Under the pieces are notes generated by a model that saw only the letters and a program-made list of their open reading frames with translations, searched no databases and was not told where the DNA came from. DNA of 64,000 nucleotides from Dyella sp. GSA-30. GTDB taxonomy: Bacteria > Pseudomonadota > Gammaproteobacteria > Xanthomonadales > Rhodanobacteraceae. Of this stretch, positions 1-8,865 are shown piece by piece. The stretch spans positions 2,953,524 to 3,017,523 of the forward strand of contig NZ_AP027042.1 of NCBI RefSeq assembly GCF_027924605.1, written 5' to 3'. Every line of letters starts with the position of its first letter. Within the stretch, counting starts at the first letter, position 1. Made by a program: the position numbers and the translations under genes.

Positions 1-2
1 AT

Positions 3-881
3 CGACTGGTCGTGGCTATCTCTTCGCGCGCATTGTTCGATCTTGGCGACAGCCACGATTTGTTCGAGCGCGACGGGCTGGATGCCTATCGGGCATTCCA
101 GATCGAGCACGAGAATGAGATTCTGCAACCGGGCGTAGCGTTTCCGCTGGTGCAGAAACTACTGGGCTTGAACAAGCTCGCTGGCGACCTGCCGCCCGTC
201 GAAGTCATCTTGCTGTCGCGCAACTCAGGCGATACGGGGCTACGCATCTTCAACGCGATTCAGCACTACGGCCTGGAGATCAGCCGCGCGGCGTTTACCA
301 GTGGCGCGCCAACCTCGGACTACATCGCGCCGTTCAAGGCCGACCTCTTTCTTTCCGCCAATGCCGAAGATGTTGGCCGTGCACTAGCCGCCGGCGTTGC
401 TGCCGCAACCATTCTGCCCTCAGTCGCGCCGCCGCGCGCGACCGAGCAGCTGCGTATCGCGTTCGACGGCGATGCTGTCATTTTCGGTGACGAAGGCGAA
501 CGTGTGTCACGCGAGGAAGGGCTCGAGGCATTTCATCGCAACGAGCGCGAACAGGCCGATACGCCCTTGTCGGTAGGCCCGTTTCGCGGGTTTCTTACCG
601 CGTTGCATCGCCTGCAGACGGCGTTTCCCGCCGAGAATTCGCCCATCCGCACGGCCCTGGTCACGGCGCGTTCCGCACCGGCGCACAAACGCGTGATCTT
701 GACCCTGCGGCGCTGGGGCGTACGCATCGATGAGGCGCTTTTTCTGGGAGGCCGCGACAAAGGGCCATTCCTGGACGCCTTCGGCGCGGATATCTTCTTC
801 GACGATTCGCCAGCGAATGTCGAGTCCGCACGCAGGCATGTTGCGACGGGTCATGTGCCGCATGGCGTCAGCAACAACTGA
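3..881 (+). CDS. 5'-nucleotidase (cytosolic NT5C1-like family), 5' end outside window
   Basis: A HAD-fold nucleotidase predicted to remove phosphate from nucleoside 5'-monophosphates in the cytosol. The frame is open to the left edge, and the residues before the first GTG (position 12) already look like the family's opening strand (LVVAISSRALFDL), so the true start lies outside the window. Visible from the GTG: the SSRALFDL opening, FDGDAVIF near residues 151-158 (the HAD aspartate motif as this family writes it), VTARSAPAHKR as the second motif, and a closing GADIFFDD acidic motif. All catalytic regions are present. The stop is followed by over 500 bases without a convincing gene. The family call is from motif recognition; the exact nucleotide preference is not readable. 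Confidence 0.85.
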   Translation, partial: RLVVAISSRALFDLGDSHDLFERDGLDAYRAFQIEHENEILQPGVAFPLVQKLLGLNKLAGDLPPVEVILLSRNSGDTGLRIFNAIQHYGLEISRAAFTSGAPTSDYIAPFKADLFLSANAEDVGRALAAGVAAATILPSVAPPRATEQLRIAFDGDAVIFGDEGERVSREEGLEAFHRNEREQADTPLSVGPFRGFLTALHRLQTAFPAENSPIRTALVTARSAPAHKRVILTLRRWGVRIDEALFLGGRDKGPFLDAFGADIFFDDSPANVESARRHVATGHVPHGVSNN

Positions 882-1398
882 TAGCCCATCTTCTTGGGAA
901 ATATCTTTCTAATTCATGTGGCTAGCCGGCTTACTCCACGCGGCTCTTTGGCCTTGCCTGGAACGTAAGGCATTTTTCTCCGATTGAATCTTCGATTTAA
1001 TCGGTTGCGCCAAGACGCCGACCCTTCTAATTTTGTTGTCGACCCCAGCACACTTTCGCAGCTCGATATCGACGGGTAGCGTTGTGTCGGGAACAGCTCA
1101 TGAAAGGATTCAGAGCTATGGACATCGACGACCCGCGGCATCCTTGCCAAAGGCGTTCAAGTTTCGCAAACAGTCTTTCGTCGGACAGGCGAACCAGTAA
1201 CGGCGCTTAAGAGAGCGTGAGCGATTTTGATGTTGCGATAGCCGAGTCGATGCTCATCTGAGTAACTGTGTTGACACAACCTGTGTTGACACGGCGGGTG
1301 CTGCCCCAAGGACAAGGACGTGTCCTCAAGGCAGTAATGGTAGACCTTCGAGCTTCGTTGACATGGAAGCGTCGAAAACATTGCAAGGAGAGCCGGCG
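882..1398. other. 517-base stretch without a convincing gene
   Basis: Open frames here are short, on both strands, and resemble no family I know. A 36-codon frame starts at 1100, but it is arginine- and serine-rich and has no clear ribosome binding site. The only clear structure is a tandem 12-base repeat at 1266-1292, close to the following LysR gene. It probably holds that gene's promoter; the rest could be a decayed gene. Confidence 0.5.
1266..1292 (+). promoter_or_regulatory. Tandem 12-bp repeat CTGTGTTGACAC upstream of a LysR gene
   Basis: CTGTGTTGACAC occurs at 1266-1277 and again at 1281-1292, a 15-base period. Each copy contains TTGACA, a match to a sigma-70 -35 box. The repeat ends 106 bases before the LysR start codon. 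It could be a tandem operator or a duplicated promoter element; neither is proven. Confidence 0.4.
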
Positions 1399-2373
1399 AT
1401 GAAACGGAAGATGCCACCGCTCAATTCGCTCAAGGCATTTGAAGTAGCTGGTACGACGGGTAATTTCACCCGGGCAGCGGAGATGTTGAACGTTACCCAG
1501 AGTGCCGTCAGTCGGCAGGTGCGCCAGTTGGAGATCCAGCTGGGCGAGCCGCTTCTGCTGCGGCGTCATCATCATTTGCAACTCACCGATGCGGGGCGTT
1601 TGTTACTGCGCGCGCTGAAGCAGTCCTTCGACAAGATCGAACTCACGGTACGCGATATTCGAGACCGACGGCATGTGAGTCGACTGCGTGTCAATGCACC
1701 GCCGACGTTTTCGGGCCGCTGGCTGCTCCCTAGGCTTTCAAGCCTGCGCGAACTGCATCCCGATATCGAGATCACCCTGACCAATTTTGCGAGAGATAAC
1801 CTCTCGGGCTCGGGAGGGATCGATTGCGCCATTCGGTGGGGCGACGGAGAGTGGAGCGAGCTCGACAGCACCTTTCTCATGCGCGAGCGAAGCATTGCCG
1901 TATGTTCACCAAGTCTGTTGTGTGCAGGCGGTAACGACGTACCTGACTTCTCTCGCGTTCCGCTGCTGCATGTGCTTTCGGCCGACGGTCAGCGGCAGCG
2001 TAGCTGGGCGCGTTGGCTGGAGGCGGCGGGGATTACCGGGGTCAACGTCGATGCAGGTTACGAGTTCGATCAATCCGATATGGCGATTCGTGCGGCGGTG
2101 GACGGGTTGGGTATAGCCATTGCCGACTGGCGGATGGTTGCCCGTGAGCTGCAGGAGGGCCCGTTGGTCCAGGTGCTCGATGTCCACGTAGAGGGGCATC
2201 AGTCCTATTGGTTTGTCACGCGCTCCGATCCGGCTCCGGCAAAGTCATTGCAGGCGTTTCGACAATGGCTCCAGCAAGAAGCAGGCGCCCCGCCTTCCTC
2301 CTCCGCCAACGGGACCATGCCAGGTCACATCGACAAGGCTATGGCCGAGCCCTATCGCTCAAAACCAAGCTAG
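1399..2373 (+). CDS. LysR-family transcriptional regulator, GcvA-like
   Basis: A 324-residue DNA-binding regulator. The N-terminal winged helix-turn-helix (PPLNSLKAFEVAG, then FTRAAEMLNVTQSAVSRQV) is the GcvA/AmpR-type LysR head, followed by a periplasmic-binding-protein-like effector domain from about residue 90. I chose the ATG at 1399 because AAGGAGA lies about 8 bases upstream; an upstream in-frame ATG at 1363 has no such site and would add residues outside the family fold. No divergent partner gene is visible on the left, so the target is unknown. GcvA-type members often control nearby metabolic genes; glutaryl-CoA dehydrogenase, 231 bases downstream on the same strand, is the nearest candidate. 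Confidence 0.85.
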   Translation: MKRKMPPLNSLKAFEVAGTTGNFTRAAEMLNVTQSAVSRQVRQLEIQLGEPLLLRRHHHLQLTDAGRLLLRALKQSFDKIELTVRDIRDRRHVSRLRVNAPPTFSGRWLLPRLSSLRELHPDIEITLTNFARDNLSGSGGIDCAIRWGDGEWSELDSTFLMRERSIAVCSPSLLCAGGNDVPDFSRVPLLHVLSADGQRQRSWARWLEAAGITGVNVDAGYEFDQSDMAIRAAVDGLGIAIADWRMVARELQEGPLVQVLDVHVEGHQSYWFVTRSDPAPAKSLQAFRQWLQQEAGAPPSSSANGTMPGHIDKAMAEPYRSKPS

Positions 2374-2604
2374 TGCCCTGTCTCCAGGCTGACGATCCCC
2401 GGATGGCAGTCAGGTGGCACGCCGTAGACGTCACGCTGCCTTCTTTTGGCCGTAGGTTCAGGCAATGCGGGGTGGGGAACGCTTGAAATGCCCTCTGGGG
2501 CTCGTTTTCGAGGGGACTTGCCCAGGGTTGCTACGCGTCATGACCGGCGGGTAAGGGACAGCTAGAATAGGGGGCTTGTCCATTGCCTTTTCGGAAGCTG
2601 AAGC

Positions 2605-3774
2605 ATGTCCGCTCGTTTGAACCCGTTCGACCTGTATGACGTCCGTTCGATGCTCTCTGACGAGGAGCGCATGGTGCAGGACACCGTGGCGCGATTTGTC
2701 GACGAGAAAGTCCTTCCGATCATCGGCGACTGCTTTGACCAGGCGCGCTTCCCGAAGGAACTGGTCCCCGAGATCGCCAATATGGGCCTGCTCGGTGCCA
2801 CTCTTCCCGAGGAATATGGTTGCGCGGGCATGAACGGCGTCAGCTACGGCCTGATCTGCCAGGAGCTGGAGCGTGGCGATTCGGGCTTGCGCAGCTTTGC
2901 CTCCGTGCAGAGCTCGCTGTGCATGTACCCCATCTACGCCTACGGCAGCGAAGAACAGAAAAAGAACTATCTGCCGCGCATGGCTGCGGGTGAAGTCATC
3001 GGTTGTTTCGGTCTGACAGAGCCGCATGGCGGTTCCGATCCGGCGAACATGAAGACCCATGCCAAGAAAGACGGTGGCGACTGGGTTATCAATGGCGCCA
3101 AGATGTGGATCACCAACGGCAACCTGGCGCATATCGCGATCGTCTGGGCACAGACCGAGGACGGCATCCAGGGCTTTATCGTGCCGACCGACACCAAGGG
3201 TTTCACCGCGCAGGAAGTGCACAAGAAAATGAGCCTGCGCGCGTCCGTGACGTCGGCGCTGTTCTTCGACAATGTGCGCGTGCCTGATAGCGCCCGTCTG
3301 CCCAACGTCAAGGGTTTGAAGGGGCCGCTTGGCTGCCTTACCCAGGCGCGTTATGGCATTACCTGGGGGCCGATCGGCGCCGCCATCGCCTGCCTGCAGG
3401 AAGTACGCGACTACACCCAGGAGCGCATCCTGTTCGGTCGCCCGTTGGCCGCCAATCAGGCGATCCAGTTGAAGATGGCCGATATGGCCCGTCGCATCAC
3501 CACCGCCCAGTTGCTGTCGCTGCAGTTGGGCCGGCTGAAGGACGCCGGTGCGATGCAGCCCACCCAGGTATCCCTTGCCAAGTGGAACAACTGCCGCATG
3601 GCCATCGATATCGCGCGCGAATGCCGTGACATCCTCGGTGGCGCGGGCATCACCACCGAGCACTCGGCCATCCGCCACGCCTTGAACCTGGAGTCGGTCA
3701 TCACCTATGAGGGCACCGAGACGGTGCATCAGCTGGTGGTCGGCCGCGAATTGACCGGTATCAACGCGTTCTGA
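2605..3774 (+). CDS. gcdH: Glutaryl-CoA dehydrogenase
   Basis: An FAD-dependent acyl-CoA dehydrogenase of 389 residues that oxidises and decarboxylates glutaryl-CoA to crotonyl-CoA in lysine, tryptophan and glutarate breakdown. Family marks: RSFASVQSSLCMYPI and CFGLTEPHGGSDP, which are specific to this branch, the flavin region MWITNGNLAHIAIVWA, and the closing YEGTETVHQLVVGRELTG with the catalytic base Glu369. Length and order are normal. A 9-bp hairpin just after the stop suggests the gene ends its own transcript. The ALDH7-type dehydrogenase at 20074-21609 would fit the same lysine pathway but is far away. Confidence 0.92.
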   Translation: MSARLNPFDLYDVRSMLSDEERMVQDTVARFVDEKVLPIIGDCFDQARFPKELVPEIANMGLLGATLPEEYGCAGMNGVSYGLICQELERGDSGLRSFASVQSSLCMYPIYAYGSEEQKKNYLPRMAAGEVIGCFGLTEPHGGSDPANMKTHAKKDGGDWVINGAKMWITNGNLAHIAIVWAQTEDGIQGFIVPTDTKGFTAQEVHKKMSLRASVTSALFFDNVRVPDSARLPNVKGLKGPLGCLTQARYGITWGPIGAAIACLQEVRDYTQERILFGRPLAANQAIQLKMADMARRITTAQLLSLQLGRLKDAGAMQPTQVSLAKWNNCRMAIDIARECRDILGGAGITTEHSAIRHALNLESVITYEGTETVHQLVVGRELTGINAF

Positions 3775-3778
3775 GCGC

Positions 3779-3802
3779 ATGCCTCCGGCCTGTCGGAGGC
3801 AT
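3779..3802 (+). terminator. Hairpin after gcdH
   Basis: ATGCCTCCG (3779-3787) pairs perfectly with CGGAGGCAT (3794-3802) around a 6-base loop, starting five bases after the gcdH stop. No clear T run follows, so it is either a weak intrinsic terminator or an mRNA end stabiliser. The next gene's ribosome binding site (GGAGGAAGG) lies just beyond. Confidence 0.5.
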
Positions 3803-3824
3803 AAGTGTTGGGAGGAAGGCTGCA

Positions 3825-4367
3825 GTGGACTGGCAGAGTATCCGTATCGAAACCGAGCGCTTGATCCTCCGGCCGCCAAGGCTTGAGGATTTCGATGGCT
3901 GGGCCGCCAACATGGCTGACGAAGAAGCCGCGCGTTTCATCGGCGGCTATCAGCCGCGTGCGGCCGCGTGGCGCAATTTTCTGGTGATGGCCGGTGCCTG
4001 GCAGATGCAGGGCTTCGCCATGTTCTCGGTCATCGAGAAGGCGACCGGCCGGTGGATCGGACGGCTCGGCCCCTGGCAGCCGGAAGGCTGGCCGGGCACC
4101 GAAGTGGGCTGGGGTCTGGCGCGCGAAGCCTGGGGCAAGGGTTACGCGTTGGAGGGTGCATCGGCGAGCATCGACTGGGCTTTCGACAACTTGGGCTGGA
4201 CCGAGGTCATCCACAGTATCGATCGCGACAACGACGCTTCGCAGGCGCTGGCGCGTCGGCTGGGCTCGACCAATCTTGGACCGGGGCAGTTACCTGCGCC
4301 GTACGAGCACGTGCAGATCGATATCTGGGGTCAGACGCGCGAGCAATGGCGCAGCCGCCGCGCATGA
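3825..4367 (+). CDS. GNAT-family N-acetyltransferase (RimJ/RimL-like)
   Basis: An acetyl-CoA-dependent acetyltransferase of 180 residues of the Acetyltransf_3 type. It opens with IETERLILRPPRLEDF, the standard first strand of this group, and carries the acetyl-CoA-binding stretch EVGWGLAREAWGKGYALEGA, then a late-domain SIDRDNDASQALARRLG in which N-D-A-S-x-x-(L/A) is characteristic. The start is GTG, picked because GGAGGAAGG sits at ideal distance. Its stop overlaps the next gene's start by four bases (ATGA), so the two are probably co-translated. The acceptor substrate is unknown. Confidence 0.85.
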   Translation: MDWQSIRIETERLILRPPRLEDFDGWAANMADEEAARFIGGYQPRAAAWRNFLVMAGAWQMQGFAMFSVIEKATGRWIGRLGPWQPEGWPGTEVGWGLAREAWGKGYALEGASASIDWAFDNLGWTEVIHSIDRDNDASQALARRLGSTNLGPGQLPAPYEHVQIDIWGQTREQWRSRRA

Positions 4368-4825
4368 ACGACCCGTTGCAGCAAACCCTGCAGGAGGCCT
4401 TGCCGGATCTGCAACGGCTATGCGTTGACCCGTGGGTGCTTATCGGCAGTGCGGCGGCACGCCTGGTTGGCGCCGACGTCGGCGTGGCCGATATCGATGT
4501 GCTGACCAGCGTCGCTGATGCCGACCGCCTGGTCGAGCATTGGCAGGCACGCCGCGAATCGCTGTTCGAGCCAGCTGGCGCTGAGCGGTTTCGTTCGCGT
4601 TTTGCGCGGTTTCGTTTTACGGGACTGCCGCTTGAAGTGATGGGCGGACTGCAACTGCATGACACGCGCGAATGGGTGCCTGTGATTGCCGGCGAAACCA
4701 TGCTGGTGGCTTTTGGCGGCATGCAGATACCGGTGCCGCGGGTCGTCGAGCAGATTCGCATCCTGGAAAGTTTTGGACGTCCCAAAGATTTGCAACGCGC
4801 GGCATTGCTACGCGCCTTGAGCTAG
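4364..4825 (+). CDS. Nucleotidyltransferase-fold protein of unknown substrate
   Basis: A 153-residue protein overlapping the acetyltransferase gene by four bases. The stretch WVLIGSAAARLVG followed by VADIDVLTS matches the G-S...D-x-D core of minimal polymerase-beta-type nucleotidyltransferases, and ends with RVVEQIRILESFGRPKDLQRAALL, typical of the helical tail of these small proteins. Members with this outline modify small molecules, tRNA or partner proteins. Pairing with a GNAT enzyme is suggestive of a small modification unit, but I would not name a reaction. Confidence 0.6.
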   Translation: MNDPLQQTLQEALPDLQRLCVDPWVLIGSAAARLVGADVGVADIDVLTSVADADRLVEHWQARRESLFEPAGAERFRSRFARFRFTGLPLEVMGGLQLHDTREWVPVIAGETMLVAFGGMQIPVPRVVEQIRILESFGRPKDLQRAALLRALS

Positions 4826-4842
4826 TTACGACATACGTTTTC

Positions 4843-4859
4843 GCGCGATGACATCGCGC
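4843..4859 (+). terminator. Short hairpin between two + strand genes
   Basis: GCGCGAT (4843-4849) pairs with ATCGCGC (4853-4859) around a 3-base loop, 24 bases before the next start codon. No T run follows. It may terminate the acetyltransferase/nucleotidyltransferase transcript or shape the 5' leader of the next gene. Confidence 0.3.
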
Positions 4860-4882
4860 AACCTAAATCCCTGGATACCGAC

Positions 4883-7147
4883 ATGTCTGTTCCGTTTGCC
4901 ATTACCGCTCGCCACAAAGGTTTCAACCGCGCCGAGATCGTCGATCAGAATTTCACCGAGTTCGTGCAGTTCTGGCAGGGCGACGTGCGCGACACGCCCG
5001 ATGACGACGCGCCGGTATTGCCGGGCAGTGAGTTGAACGCACAAGGCTTTCGCGAGTTGCTCGAATCGCAGCTGATTTCGCGGCATCTGGACCTGATGGC
5101 CCGCGTGTTGCGTGTGCAGAACAAGGTGTTCTACACGATCGGTTCGTCGGGCCACGAAGGCAATGCGATGGTCGCACGGCTGACGCGCCATACCGATCCG
5201 GCCTTCCTGCATTACCGCTCCGGCGGTTTCATGGCCGAGCGTTTCCGCAAGCTGCCGGGCATGGACCCGGTGATGGATTCGGCGCTGTCCTTTGCCGCCA
5301 GCAGCGAAGATCCCGCCTCCGGTGGTCGCCACAAGGTGTGGGGCAGCAAACCGTTATGGGTATTGCCGCAGACTTCGACGATCGCCTCGCATCTCCCCAA
5401 GGCGCTGGGCACGGCCGTGGCGATCGAACAGGCACGTCGCATCGGCCATACCTTGCCGATTCCGGCGGACTCGATCGCGATCTGTTCGTTTGGCGATGCA
5501 TCGAGCAACCACGCCACCGCGCAAACCGCGTTCAATGCGGCCGGTTGGACGGCCTATCAAAAGCTGCCGGCACCCGTGCTGTTCGTTTGCGAAGACAACG
5601 GCATCGGTATTTCGGTGAAGACACCGACGGGTTGGGTGGCAAGCAATTTTCAGCAGCGCTCCAATCTCGATTACTTCTTTGCCGACGGCCTGGATCTGGC
5701 CGAAGGCTATGCGCAGGTGCAGCGCGCGGTGGAGCATTGCCGTACCACGCGTCGCCCGACATTCCTGCATTTGAAAACCACGCGCGTGATGGGCCATGCC
5801 GGCACGGATTTCGAAATCGAATGGCGCAGTATCGAAGAGCTGGTATCGGTGGAATCCACCGATCCCTTGCTGCGTTCGGCGGCGATCGCACTGGAGTCCG
5901 GGCTCTATAGCAAGGACAGTCTGCTGTCCCTATACGAAGCCACCCGCAAGCGTTGCTTCGCCGCGGCCGAAGAGGCTGACCGCCGCCCCAGGCTGACCAG
6001 CCTGGCCGACGTGTTGAAGCCATTGGCGCCTTACACTCCAGACGCAGTCAAGCGCGAAGCGGAGCGGACCGATTACGCCGAGCGCCGTGTCGCCGCGTTC
6101 GGCAGCGAGGACAAGCTGCCCGAGAAGCAGGCGCCGCGTCATCTGGCGATTCAGATCGGTCAGGCCTTGCACGACCTGATGGCCAAGTATCCGCAGTCCT
6201 TGCTGTTCGGTGAAGACGTAGCGCAGAAAGGCGGCGTCTATACCGTCACCAAGGGGCTGCATAAGGCCTTCAAGAACAGCCGCGTGTTCAATACGCTGCT
6301 GGACGAAACGATGATTCTCGGTCTGGCCCAGGGCTTTGCCAGCATGGGCATGCTGCCGATTCCGGAAATCCAGTATCTGGCGTATTTCCATAACGCCTGC
6401 GACCAGATTCGTGGCGAAGCATGCAGCCTGCAGTTTTTCTCCAACGATCAATATCGCAACCCGATCCTGATGCGCGTGGCTTCGCTCGGTTATCAGAAAG
6501 GCTTCGGCGGCCATTTCCACAACGACAACTCGATCACCGCGCTGCGCGATATTCCCGGCCTGGTGGTCGGTTGCCCGAGTCGCGGCGACGATGCGGCGAC
6601 CATGCTGCGTACCCTGTCCGCACTGGCGCAGGTCGATGGACGTGTCTGCGCGTTTCTGGAGCCGATCGCCTTGTACATGACCAAGGATTTGTACGAAGCC
6701 GGCGACGGTCAGTGGCAGTTCGACTATCCGGCACCGGGCTCGGCCATGACGTTGGGCGAGGGCCGCATCTACCACCCCGAGGCCAACGACCTGGTGGTCT
6801 TCACCTTCGGCAACGGCGTGCCGATGGCCTTGCGTGCCGCGCGCCAGATCGAAGCGGCGCATGGGTGGAAGACGCGCGTCGTCGATCTTCGCTGGCTAGC
6901 GCCGTTGAACAACGCCTTCATTGCCGAACAGGCACGTGATGCCAAGCGGATCATCGTGCTCGACGAGGGGCGTCGCAGCGCGGGCGTCGGCGAGGGGGTC
7001 ATCACGGCGATCGTCGAAGGCGGTTTTGGCAAGACGCCGCTGCGTCGTGTGGTCGGCGAGGACACCTATACGCCGCTGGCAGGTGCTGCGCTTCTGGTGC
7101 TGCCGGGCGAATCGGATGTCGTTTCGGCAGCCGCGGAGCTGGCTTAG
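4883..7147 (+). CDS. Fused alpha-beta E1 component of a 2-oxoacid dehydrogenase complex
   Basis: A 754-residue thiamine-diphosphate enzyme that joins the E1 alpha (about residues 1-380) and E1 beta (about 410-754) chains in one polypeptide. It should decarboxylate a 2-oxoacid and pass the acyl group to a lipoyl E2. The ThDP motif starts at residues 204-209 (GDASSN) and ends at CEDNGIGIS. The beta half opens with HLAIQIGQALHDLMAKYPQS and has LFGEDVAQKGGVY, typical of branched-chain 2-oxoacid or pyruvate E1 beta. HYRSGGFMAERF in the alpha half fits the branched-chain group best. No E2 or E3 gene is near, so it must borrow these from elsewhere. The ORF ends on a 4-base overlap with a convergent gene. 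Confidence 0.85.
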   Translation: MSVPFAITARHKGFNRAEIVDQNFTEFVQFWQGDVRDTPDDDAPVLPGSELNAQGFRELLESQLISRHLDLMARVLRVQNKVFYTIGSSGHEGNAMVARLTRHTDPAFLHYRSGGFMAERFRKLPGMDPVMDSALSFAASSEDPASGGRHKVWGSKPLWVLPQTSTIASHLPKALGTAVAIEQARRIGHTLPIPADSIAICSFGDASSNHATAQTAFNAAGWTAYQKLPAPVLFVCEDNGIGISVKTPTGWVASNFQQRSNLDYFFADGLDLAEGYAQVQRAVEHCRTTRRPTFLHLKTTRVMGHAGTDFEIEWRSIEELVSVESTDPLLRSAAIALESGLYSKDSLLSLYEATRKRCFAAAEEADRRPRLTSLADVLKPLAPYTPDAVKREAERTDYAERRVAAFGSEDKLPEKQAPRHLAIQIGQALHDLMAKYPQSLLFGEDVAQKGGVYTVTKGLHKAFKNSRVFNTLLDETMILGLAQGFASMGMLPIPEIQYLAYFHNACDQIRGEACSLQFFSNDQYRNPILMRVASLGYQKGFGGHFHNDNSITALRDIPGLVVGCPSRGDDAATMLRTLSALAQVDGRVCAFLEPIALYMTKDLYEAGDGQWQFDYPAPGSAMTLGEGRIYHPEANDLVVFTFGNGVPMALRAARQIEAAHGWKTRVVDLRWLAPLNNAFIAEQARDAKRIIVLDEGRRSAGVGEGVITAIVEGGFGKTPLRRVVGEDTYTPLAGAALLVLPGESDVVSAAAELA

Positions 7148-8865
7148 GACTTGCGTGCCGAGGCTCTTGCCCTCGGCACGCTGGGCGTCAGGCGCACATC
7201 GAGCTGTACCCGATTGCGCCCGTTGACCTTCGCGCCATACATCGCCTGATCGGCACGCTCGACGATCGACTCCACGGTGTCGCCTGGCGAACGCATGGCG
7301 ACACCGATACTGACGCTGAGCGCAAGGTGCTTGCCATCGACCGGTATCTCGAGTCGATGCACGCGTCGACACAGTCGCGTGGCTACCTGCATCGCGAGTT
7401 CCTGATCGATGTCATAGAGCATGGCTACAAATTCTTCGCCACCATAGCGACCCAACAGGTCGGCAGGGCGCAGCTCATGGCGTAGCGCCGCCGCCACGGC
7501 TATCAGCGCACGATCGCCGGCCGCGTGCCCTTGCTTGTCGTTCAAGGTCTTGAAGTTATCCAGATCGAGAAACAGCAGTGCAAGCGGCTGTCCTGGCGTC
7601 GTGGCGAATATTTCCCGCACGCCTTCGGTCCAGGCCCGGCGATTGAGGATATTGGTCAGCGCGTCGTTGTCGGCCAGCACGCGGACCATGTCGCGGTCGC
7701 GCCGCACATTGAGCGCGCGATCGGCCAGGCCGAGCGAAAGGACAATCGCCTCGAACGCGCCGGCAGCAAGGCTGGCATCGTTGAGCCACAGGACATGGGG
7801 CAGGGCGCCGCCGATCTGGCTGCTGCACAGCGCGGTCAACACGAGCAGGGGCGTCCAGCCCAGCAGAAAGAACCAGGCGTGCCGCGAACCGCGCGCGACG
7901 GCCACGACCGCCGCTAGGAGCAGCAACAACGCGCCGAGAATCAACAACGGGTTGATGAGCACTTGCGCGGTGTGTTCCAGCACGTCGATGTGGCTGCTGC
8001 GCAATAACAGGATCAGGGGCATGCCGATCGCCAGTGCGATCACCGGCGGATGCAGCCAAGGCGCATAACGGCGCAACTCGCAGAAGCGCGCCATGAAAAG
8101 CGCGGCAAACGCCACGGACAAGGCAACCGCGAAGGTCGCCAGCGTCATCGCCGACCCGACCAGGAATTCCGCATCCAAGGGGTGAAACAGATAACCCGTC
8201 TGCACGCTCTGGATCAGCATGTAGCAAACGATGTATCCGGCGTACCAGGCAAACGTCGGATCGCGCAGCAAGGTCGCGAAACACAACGCCATCAAGGCCA
8301 TCGCCAGCATCACGGCGAAGCATGCACTGGCGAAGGCCAGCCAGCTCGCATCGTCGCGCTCGTACTCGATGCGGTTTTGCAGGATGAAACTGACCGGAGC
8401 TGCGATGGTCGATGTCGGTTCGAACCTCAACAGCAACGGCTGCGAAGCCGGTATCTCGGCACCGATCCGAAACGTCACGCGTCCATGGCCATGCATCGCC
8501 GCGGAGAAATCGTTCAATGCGTTGGTCTGGCTCGCCCCGTTCGCGTCGTACAGCGTGATCTTGCCCAGGGAAGGCGGGTACACCGATAGCTGGCGCTCCA
8601 CATCGATCCAGGGTCGATCGGCCTGCAGGACGACCCAGCTGCCGTCCTGTGGCAAGCGTTCCAGCACACCTGGGTCGAACGGGTGGAAATCGCCGTGTCG
8701 ATAGGCGGCGAGTACGGTCTGCGGGGTGTCGCCAGCACGCACGTCGCGCCAGCCTCCCTGCAAGGTATCGGCGGCATGGCAGGGCCCGAGCAACGCGGCC
8801 AGTAGCCACGCTACGTTTTGCCACCGTCGGCGGCGTCTGGCCTTTTCGACCGACTCTCCGTCCAT
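7144..8865 (-). CDS. Membrane-bound diguanylate cyclase (7TM-DISM plus GGDEF)
   Basis: A 573-residue inner-membrane enzyme predicted to make cyclic di-GMP. Order: a signal or first membrane segment (about 17-32), a periplasmic all-beta sensing domain (about 35-180), seven membrane helices of the 7TM-DISM type (about 185-400), then a GGDEF domain. The active site is GGEEF at residues 475-479 and an inhibitory I-site RPAD lies at 466-469, so product feedback is expected. SIGVAMR and ADQAMYGAKVNGRNRV complete the domain. DISM sensors usually read an extracellular carbohydrate-like or other small ligand; which one is not known. The last codons overlap the convergent E1 gene by four bases. Confidence 0.9.
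   Translation of the reverse strand: MDGESVEKARRRRRWQNVAWLLAALLGPCHAADTLQGGWRDVRAGDTPQTVLAAYRHGDFHPFDPGVLERLPQDGSWVVLQADRPWIDVERQLSVYPPSLGKITLYDANGASQTNALNDFSAAMHGHGRVTFRIGAEIPASQPLLLRFEPTSTIAAPVSFILQNRIEYERDDASWLAFASACFAVMLAMALMALCFATLLRDPTFAWYAGYIVCYMLIQSVQTGYLFHPLDAEFLVGSAMTLATFAVALSVAFAALFMARFCELRRYAPWLHPPVIALAIGMPLILLLRSSHIDVLEHTAQVLINPLLILGALLLLLAAVVAVARGSRHAWFFLLGWTPLLVLTALCSSQIGGALPHVLWLNDASLAAGAFEAIVLSLGLADRALNVRRDRDMVRVLADNDALTNILNRRAWTEGVREIFATTPGQPLALLFLDLDNFKTLNDKQGHAAGDRALIAVAAALRHELRPADLLGRYGGEEFVAMLYDIDQELAMQVATRLCRRVHRLEIPVDGKHLALSVSIGVAMRSPGDTVESIVERADQAMYGAKVNGRNRVQLDVRLTPSVPRARASARKS
7153..7181. terminator. Bidirectional hairpin inside the 3' end of the diguanylate cyclase gene
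   Basis: GCGTGCCGAGG (7153-7163) pairs perfectly with CCTCGGCACGC (7171-7181), an 11-bp stem with a 7-base loop. It sits 5 bases after the E1 stop, so the coding end of the minus-strand gene doubles as the terminator region for both convergent genes. T runs are absent. Confidence 0.5.

Noticed and set aside
1100-1210. A 36-codon frame in the first gap
   Set aside because: Short, Arg/Ser-rich and without resemblance; not enough to call a gene.
2458-3879. A 473-codon frame on the minus strand
   Set aside because: Opposite glutaryl-CoA dehydrogenase; no family resemblance.
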